A stretch of DNA of 64,000 nucleotides from Akanthomyces muscarius (taxonomy: Eukaryota; Ascomycota; Sordariomycetes; Hypocreales; Cordycipitaceae): NCBI RefSeq assembly GCF_028009165.1, contig NC_079242.1:2914001-2978000 (forward strand), given 5' to 3'. The notes beneath the pieces were generated by a model. The model saw only the letters and a program-made list of their open reading frames with translations. It did no database searches and was not told the origin of the DNA. The translations under genes were made by a program, and so were the position numbers. Shown piece by piece: positions 57,878 through 64,000 of the stretch (position 1 is its first letter; each line of letters starts with the position of its first letter).

Positions 57878-59759
57878 ATGCCTCGCGAGTTGGAGTCGGC
57901 TTTTGTCGAGCTGGGTCTCACCCAGTACCTAGATGCATTCGTCGACCAGGGCTTTGACTCCTGGGATACCATCCTCGATATTCAAGAGTCCGACCTGTAA
58001 GCTTCTTCATTCTCACCTTGCACATTCACGCAATTCACAGCTGACCGTCCCGATAGCGATGCACTCGGGGTCAAGCTCGGCCATCGACGAGTAAGTAGCC
58101 AGATCTTGCACTCGTTCGCCTGCATTTACTAAACATGACCTCGTAGAAACTTCAAAGGCGTATCGCCAATGCTCGAGGAATCGCGCCCAGTGTCGCTTTG
58201 GTCTCGACGTTGAAGCCTGGTTCGGAGGATGCCAAGCAGCAACAACATATCAGGCGAGAGAGTACTACTCGCTCTGAGGCTGGCTCCGAGTCCACCAACG
58301 GCGTTACTAAGAGGAAATATCGGCGTCACCCCAAGGTACGTGTCTTGTCAATCCTCAACTCATGCAGGCCGCAATCTAACCTGTCACAGCCAGATGAAAA
58401 TGCACCTGAGCGGCCACCGTCCGCCTATGTTCTCTTTTCGAATAGTAAGCATCGTCCCTGCCGTTCCACATGAGTATGCATTAACCGTCTGCTCTCCTAG
58501 AAATGAGAGAAGACCTCAAGAGTCACAACCTCTCCTTCACAGAAATTGCCAAGCTCGTTGGGGAGAACTGGCAAAACTTGGACCAGGTTGAACGAGAATC
58601 GTATGAGAATCAGGCCAATGCAGCCAAGGACAAGTACCGACGAAGACTCGCCGAATACAAGAAGACTGCCGAATATCGCAGATACGCACAGTATCTTCAA
58701 GAGTTCAAGGAAAAGCAGAACAAACACAACCAGGCTTCCAAGGCCCATCTGCGTAAGAACTCGGCCCATCATGTTGCCGTATATTCACCGTCTGACTCGC
58801 GCCCAGCAACAGAGGCCCCCAAAAGGCAAAGGGTAGATGCCAAGCGCGATCCCGGTCGACTTCGTCATGATAGTAGTTATGGAAGCACCACGAGCGGCGG
58901 TACCAGCGGGACGCTTTCGAGCGGCCTTTCTGGAACAGCAAGCGGGAGTAGTAGCGAGAGACAAAGAGAAAGTGAACCGCCCCCTCACCGTCGTCGCCGA
59001 GTCGATTCGATCGCATCCATCGCCGAATCCCAAATGTCCTCTACTGCACCTACGGCGCTTTCGCACAGGAACTCCCTCGACGAAGATGGATTGTCGCCAC
59101 GCCACTCTCGTTTCGAAAGCAACAGCCCGATTGACGGACGCCACTCGCAGCACTCCGCCACGTGGTATGATCGCTCGAACCCCCAAGAGCCTTCAAAGAT
59201 ACTTCAGCAACTACCATCACTGTCAGATATGCTTGACAAGGACAAACATATTGGTATTAGCGGACGACTCCACCCTACCGGCTCCCCTCCGATGATTATG
59301 GGTTCGCCCCTCTCATACCAAAGTGAAGAGGGCTTGAAACGGACTGGAGGATCGAAACTGCCCGACACTCGTCCAGCTGGCGATAGCGCACTGCCGATAC
59401 ATGCCCTTCTTTCCAGCCAAGCGGCATCTAATTCGCCCTACACCAAAGCCCCTCCAAGGGGATCCAGCATGCCCAATAGTAAGGATACGCTTGAACACCC
59501 TCATGGATCGCCTGGCTATGGTACGTTGTGAACATCGGCCCCAGGTCTCTCTCAGATGCTAACACACTTCGCAGGGTTTCTGTCCAACTCACCCACATTC
59601 AGGCATATGAAGACGGAGCAGTCCGGAGATGGCGATGTTGTCATGACCACCACTGAGCGCTCTCCACTGAGCGCATCTGGCGAAAAGGGACGCTTCGATG
59701 GCATGAGTGCCCTTCTTCAAGCCGGCGAAATTGTTGGCCGTCGGGGTGGCCGTCGCTGA
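57878..59759 (+). CDS. SAM-domain HMG-box protein
   Basis: Putative HMG-box DNA-binding regulator; nuclear. Six exons (57878-57996, 58057-58090, 58147-58335, 58390-58444, 58501-59520, 59575-59759) give 533 residues. A SAM-like domain covers about 1-65, with ELGLTQYLDAFVDQGFDSWD and ESDLDALGVKLGHRRKL. The HMG box runs from HPKPDENAPERPPSAYVLF (about 113) through NLSFTEIAKLVGENW and ends near AEYKKTAEYRRY. Basic stretches (KRKYRRH, HRRRRVD) may be localisation signals. The C-terminal 300 residues are Ser/Pro-rich and disordered. The start at 57878 (MPRELESAFVELGL) lies right before the SAM domain. DNA targets and binding partners are unknown. A uORF precedes it. Confidence 0.85.
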
Positions 59760-60409
59760 GGGCGAGCGACGCCATTCGTCGCGTGCCGCCTTTTCCTAGT
59801 TATAATAATCCCACCGTGTTGGCTTTCGGCCACTCGGGCGTGGACGCATTCTTGTTTTGTTTCTCAATAAGCGCGGAGCTATACATGGCCACGACATGTG
59901 CACATTTGAGCTCGAAATCACGGCGTTTTCATTTCTGATGTTATCTTGGATGTATGAACGTGGAGTTTTTGGTTTGCTAAGGATTTCTTTTTGCGTATGC
60001 CCTTGGAATAAATGGTGGGCAGCGTAACGGCTGTACTTGTTGTTTCCTATTGCTTTTGTCTTGCTCACATTGCAGCGTAGAAATTCGTTGCTGGAACTTT
60101 TCATTTCATTTCTTCTCAAAACAATTGTTAATGTCAGGTGTTGGGGTGGCTTGAGGACAAAGCTATGGGCCAGGACTGGAACGGGCTGGACTTAAAAGAA
60201 GGAATACTTGTTTTTAATGCTTTGCAAACTACGAATCGCGCATAGATTGCAAGTATGCTGCGCCGTAGAAGCGGCTATCTTCCATGTAATGCAATATTAC
60301 ATATGTATATATGCAATGAATGACTTGAACGACGGGTATGACCTGAGCTTTGACCGAGTGACAAGGATTTGATTTGCATTGTGAAAGAAATATATAGATG
60401 CGACTTTGC
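59760..60409. other. 3' flank of the SAM-HMG gene
   Basis: 650 bp, AT-rich. It probably contains the 3' UTR of the SAM-HMG gene and the sequence behind the FMO relic. No intact gene was seen. Confidence 0.45.
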
Positions 60410-60860
60410 AATGACACCATTGTCTTTGGCTTTCGCCTTTTCGTTTGCAGTCCTCCACATCTTCGTTTGCAGCTCATGACTCTCCAGAAAGGCCCGAAAC
60501 CACTCACGTCGAAACACTGGCAACTGCCGTCCAACCCCGTCCGCCCCCTCGCCGGCGGTTTTCCTCAACGTCTCGGAATATTCCTCAACGTCGGTCAACA
60601 CGAGCGCGAACTTGGCACCGTCCCCTCTGGCTTTTATCCTCTCCGCCTCCCACGCCTGCATGTCCTCCACGGGCGGCAGGGTCGTCGTCGCCGCGACCGG
60701 CCAGCAGCCTCGCCGCATAAACGGCCCGCCATGCGAAGATACCGAAAGTCAGCCCTGCCTGCACGGCGCCGACGAAGAGCCACATTCGGGTCGCGCTGCT
60801 AGACGACGTGCTGGTGCAGCCCCGGCACCCGGTTGTTGCGGACGGCAACGGCGGGCAGGA
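60410..60860 (-). pseudogene. Flavin-containing monooxygenase (FMO-like) C-terminal relic
   Basis: Read on the minus strand in three successive frames, the pieces resemble the C-terminal part of fungal FMO-like proteins. VRNNRVPGLHQHVV ends in a TAG. The next frame gives FVGAVQAGLTFGIFAWRAVY and AARLLAGR. The third frame gives TLPPVEDMQAWEAERIKARG, then GDGAKF, VEEYSETLRKTAGE and FRREWFRAFLESHELQTKMW. No GT/AG intron of plausible size joins these frames, since the gaps are too short. So the copy carries at least two frameshifts and one stop, unless the assembly has indel errors. The FAD- and NADPH-binding N-terminal half is absent. Family call is moderate. Confidence 0.6.
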
Positions 60861-61146
60861 AGGGGCCGATCCGCCTGCATGCTCGACGAGAGCACGTACA
60901 TGCAGCCAACTTGTCTGCGCAAGTCATCCGTCGCACCAAAGGTTGTGTCCACAACTCCGTCGTGGCCTCTTCTAGGGAGCCGATCGTCCTGCACCAGAAA
61001 GATGACTGGACCGGCATCATAGATCCGAAGAAAAAGAAAAACGTTACAGAATCGGCTAAATCAGAAGGCCCGTAAGCGCTGTCACTTATAACTCGTGGTT
61101 CCATGGAACTAATGAAGCGAGCAAAGCACGCCAGAGGCAGCCACCC

Positions 61147-61792
61147 AAGACGGCGAAGGCCGAAGCTGCAGACGCAATAGAATCAGACACTCCCGGGAAA
61201 TGCACCGCGGATAAAGCTGTGCAAACGCGCGCTCGCCTGGGGCGCTTCGCCCCGGAAGCCCTGCAGAGTTACATGCTGAATCGGCCGAATACGGATCAGC
61301 TCACGCGGCTCATCAAGCTAAACACCATCAATGCCTTGACAGCCAACGCTTCCATACTCAACCTACCCGTCGACTGGCTTGTATGCAACGCCATGTCGCC
61401 ATTCGGACTGGTTGGACCACCACCATCGCCGACGACAGAAGAGGCCAGGCCCTTTGCCGGCCCAGCGTCGTTGGTCCCCACGGTGCTCCAGCGGCGCATC
61501 CCGCACCGCCCCTGGACCAACCTGTTCCCGCTGGCCCGGATGCGCAACAGCTGGCTGCCGGCCATCCACGTCTCCTCGTTCCTAGCCGAGGACGAGGAGG
61601 TGCAGCTCTGGACGACCTGGCGGCCAGGGCTTGGCTGTCTGGGGCGAAGCGTTGGATCCGCGTAGCTGGGAGGCGACGGTGCCGTTCCTGCGACGATGGG
61701 GCGGGCTGCTGCAAGGCTGCGACGAGACCCTAGAATCAACGAAGTATTGGCGTCAAAGCAGGGGCGAAAGATGTCTTTGCATCAAGGCGTGA
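61147..61792 (+). pseudogene. DUF3425-like (bZIP-associated) relic
   Basis: A long plus-strand frame contains TDQLTRLIKLNTINALTANA, then LNLPVDWLVCNAMSPFGL and VPTVLQRRIPHRPWTNLFPL. This resembles the DUF3425 region at the C-terminus of fungal bZIP-type regulators. After WTTWRPG the homology jumps to another frame: GLAVWGEALDPRSWEATVPF (from 61628) and ETLESTKYWRQSRGE, ending at TGA 61790-61792. A net frameshift separates the two parts. No basic-zipper region was found upstream, and no plausible start precedes the frame. It is therefore read as a decayed fragment, or a real gene with an assembly indel. Confidence 0.55.
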
Positions 61793-62237
61793 GGTGAGTG
61801 TGTTGATGAAGGAACATGGGTCGGCAAATGTCTCAATTTGGAGGAGGATGGGGTCTCGCTCACTCAGGTTGTTCTTGGAAGCAATGCCATGTGTAAATCT
61901 TTTGTGTCTAGGTAAATTTCTGTCAGGTCCAGATCAATCTTTGTAATATTACTGTATATCGAAATTATCCTGTTTTCTAGTATACATGTCATGTATTCAA
62001 CCAGACGGTCACGTGAGATATGCCTCCAACAAGGACGATAGCCAAGCAAGCCGTTGCCACTTGATCCTGGGCGATTTATCACCGTGACCAAAACAATCAG
62101 GCCAGCAAAACTACATTAATATCCCTTTTAAGATACGGTAATCATCCTCATCGCCTCTCGGCAATTCCATCCTTTTGCGTTCCTGGATGCAGTGCGGGAC
62201 GGGACTGAAAAAAGCATCTATACACAACACCTCAAAA
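61793..62237. other. Spacer before the small coiled-coil gene
   Basis: 445 bp, AT-rich, no motif. Its right end should hold the promoter and leader of the next gene. Confidence 0.45.
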
Positions 62238-62668
62238 ATGACGTCGCCGGACAGCAAGGATGAGAAGCAGGCGCTGCCATCCAACCCTCAAGATCTAGCC
62301 ACGGTACGCGCTTGTAAAAATATAGAGAAAGCCAAGGTGCATCCCTAATACAGCACACAGGCATACCGTGAAATCACAAAGTAAACCCACACACCCTTGG
62401 ATGCTCTCCGCCCACGGCCATCCCCCGGCATGCAAACATCAACGGGGATGAGGGCACGCATTTTATAAAACAAGAACAAATGAATACTAACGCGTAATCT
62501 AGGGGCGAGCAGACCGCCACGCAGCTCGAGGCCAACCTCTCCAACCTCGAGTCCAAGCTCGACGCCATGCTCGCCGCCTTTGAGCAGCAAGAGGGAAGCG
62601 ACAGCAAAATCGGCGACAAGACGGGCTCAAATGGCGACGGCAGCAGCAACACCAGCAAAGGCGCATGA
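62238..62668 (+). CDS. Small coiled-coil protein, three exons with a 20-nt middle exon
   Basis: Not assigned to a named family. Exons 62238-62303, 62361-62380 and 62503-62668 give 83 residues. The 20-nt middle exon is flanked by ACAG at its left and GTAAAC at its right, and it is the only arrangement I found that uses the acceptor next to the TACTAAC branch site and keeps the frame. The protein begins MTSPDSKDEKQALPSNPQDL and continues with ATAYREITKGEQTATQLEAN and LSNLESKLDAMLAAFEQQ, a strong amphipathic helix with heptad-like Leu spacing. The tail is Gly/Ser/Asp/Lys-rich. Skipping exon 2 would force a different acceptor (after GGGCGAG). Function unknown; a small complex subunit is possible. 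Confidence 0.6.
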
Positions 62669-63607
62669 ACCCGACACTCCTAAAACATCTTGATAGACCA
62701 GACATTGCCAAAAAAAAATGGACTACGAGCCGTGAGGCTTTGACGAGCGACATGACCGCAGCAAAAAGATGTACATGGAAGCTAAATCGTTCAACTTCAA
62801 AGTGATATTAGAAAATGCTACCGTGTCTTTCACCGTGACGCCTCAAAGGGCAGGGGCCTAAAATCCTTCTTTGGCCGACTATGCCACCATACAAAACACA
62901 AACAGTAACTCGCGTGTGGAAATTAAAAACAAGGAGCAATCTTTGAATATATAAACCAAAAGAATTGAGGAATTTGTAATGTGAATTGACGTACAGAAAG
63001 GCCCCCCCCCCCAATAAGACAAGCAAAGAAAAACGCACTCGCACCGAACGAAAATAGACAAACTTACTGAAACCTGCAAATTACAGATGGACAAAAAATA
63101 CGAGTTATGAAATGCCCAATGCCAGCACCTCCTGTCCATCGCCAGCACATCTTGCCCTTCGCCAAATCAACAGCCCATAGTTCTTGTCCCGCTGGGTCTT
63201 CTCCCGATCTGGGTAGCCCTTTGCTTCATGTTTTTCTTGTTTTTGTTCTTGCGGGCTCGGAAAAAGAGAAAAAATGTCGTAGCCGCCATAATGACCAGTC
63301 TCCACAAACACCAAAACGACTCGAGTTAAAATACAGTAGAGAAAGTAATGCTTGCTCAAAGGCCTCCCAGCGTCTCAGCAATCGTCTTCGGTTCGAAACA
63401 GCGTGCCGTCGAGTTGAGAGCGTTCGTGGAGCTTCGATGATTGGGGCATTTTAAGAAACGTCATTGCGATGATAAAGAGAATATCCGCTTTGCCATGCTG
63501 CCTATCAAGCAAAAATGAATAAATAAAAAGGTGAGATGAAAATTTCTCTTGGTCGTAAACAGATTCCACGCATCATGTCAAACAGTTTTGGAATACTCTC
63601 CATCGCT
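62669..63607. other. Convergent spacer before the histidine kinase gene
   Basis: 939 bp between the small gene (+) and the stop of the histidine kinase gene (-). It contains an 11-C run at 63002-63012 and otherwise no recognisable feature. The open frames here are short and motif-free. Confidence 0.5.
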
Positions 63608-64000
63608 CTAGTTGGAGAATCTCCGGGTATCAGCCATTTCTTGACGTGTTCTCGAGATTGCGTCTTGCCTTGAGTTCGGGTCGTTGCCGTTGGCTGCGGC
63701 CGCTTCTCGGGCCTTCATCGTCTCGCGAGACGTAAAGGAGCGGCTTTCCATGGCTGGACGCAGCAGTCCGCTATCTTCCTTGTGGAGCGACGAGTTAGCG
63801 TCCGCCTGCATGGCGAGCAGCTCACGCTCACGGTTTTTTTCCAAAAGCGGCCCTCCAAGAGTCGCACACTTGAGGATGGTCTGAATCAGCTGGTTCTGCT
63901 GAAGCGGTTTGGACAGATACTCGTCCATCTGAGCCTGAATACACTTCTCGCGATGCCCCATCATTGCGTGGGCGGTCAGGGCGATGATGGGTGTGCGATG
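63608..64000 (-). CDS. NIK1/os-1: Class III hybrid histidine kinase, C-terminal receiver (partial)
   Basis: Only the last 130 residues are in the window; the gene continues beyond 64000. The visible part is the C-terminal part of a response-regulator receiver domain. It reads [20 protein letters not shown] from the window edge, then [20 protein letters not shown], with the conserved Lys of the KP motif. [19 protein letters not shown] follows. This sequence closely matches the end of Neurospora Os-1 / NIK1, the HAMP-repeat osmosensor that feeds the HOG cascade and is the target route of phenylpyrroles and dicarboximides. After it comes a short Ser/Arg-rich tail ending at a TAG (63608-63610). 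The sensor, kinase and phosphoacceptor Asp lie outside the window. Confidence 0.88.
   Translation of the reverse strand, partial: HRTPIIALTAHAMMGHREKCIQAQMDEYLSKPLQQNQLIQTILKCATLGGPLLEKNRERELLAMQADANSSLHKEDSGLLRPAMESRSFTSRETMKAREAAAANGNDPNSRQDAISRTRQEMADTRRFSN

Noticed and set aside
1..64000. tRNA, rRNA, CRISPR array or intact transposon
   Set aside because: I looked by eye for tRNA B-box-like strings, direct-repeat arrays with spacers, and transposase or reverse-transcriptase motifs, and found none that I could support. A tRNA scan would be needed to exclude small RNA genes.

Overview
The window looks like a chromosome-arm segment of a filamentous ascomycete, most likely a Sordariomycete and possibly Hypocreales. 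Genes are dense and mostly conserved housekeeping genes. Introns are short (about 48-142 bp) with GT/AG ends and CTAAC-type branch sites. The repertoire (PEX1, a class III hybrid histidine kinase, a WW-PhoD protein, a SAM-HMG-box protein) fits Pezizomycotina. Order-level placement is inference from impression, not from a search.

Layout, left to right: RLI1/ABCE1 (-), CHD1 (+), the PAP phosphatase MET22/HAL2 (+), PEX1 (-), MCM7 (+), mitoribosomal mS29/DAP3 (-), RRS1 (+), a RhoGAP protein (-), BET2 (+), an uncharacterised C2H2 protein (+), MSH3 (-), a WW-PhoD phosphatase-like protein (+), the phosphomannomutase SEC53 (-), a cation/calcium exchanger (-) and the condensin subunit BRN1 (+). About 9 kb without a convincing intact gene follows. 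Then come a SAM-HMG-box protein (+), two decayed gene pieces (FMO-like and DUF3425-like), a small three-exon coiled-coil gene (+), and the 3' end of a NIK1/Os-1-type histidine kinase (-) cut by the window edge. Exon models were made by hand from splice signals. For every multi-exon gene the summed coding length is divisible by three.

The genes do not form one pathway, but themes recur. Genome maintenance and chromatin: CHD1, MCM7, MSH3, BRN1. Ribosome and translation: RLI1, RRS1, mS29. Membrane traffic, glycosylation and organelles: BET2, SEC53, PEX1. Signalling and ion balance: RhoGAP, the exchanger, HAL2, NIK1. Several neighbours share divergent promoters of about 0.5-2 kb. The PEX1/MCM7 promoter carries a tight cluster of MluI-cell-cycle-box-like sites, and MSH3 has two perfect ones.

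The more unusual material is between genes. It includes a strong hairpin downstream of RLI1, recurring CCTAGGTA palindromes that I saw only in spacers, a gene desert with small tandem repeats and a uORF upstream of the SAM-HMG gene, and three decayed enzyme or regulator relics (SDR, FMO, DUF3425). I found no convincing new multi-gene system, no CRISPR array, no intact transposon and no confident tRNA or rRNA gene.
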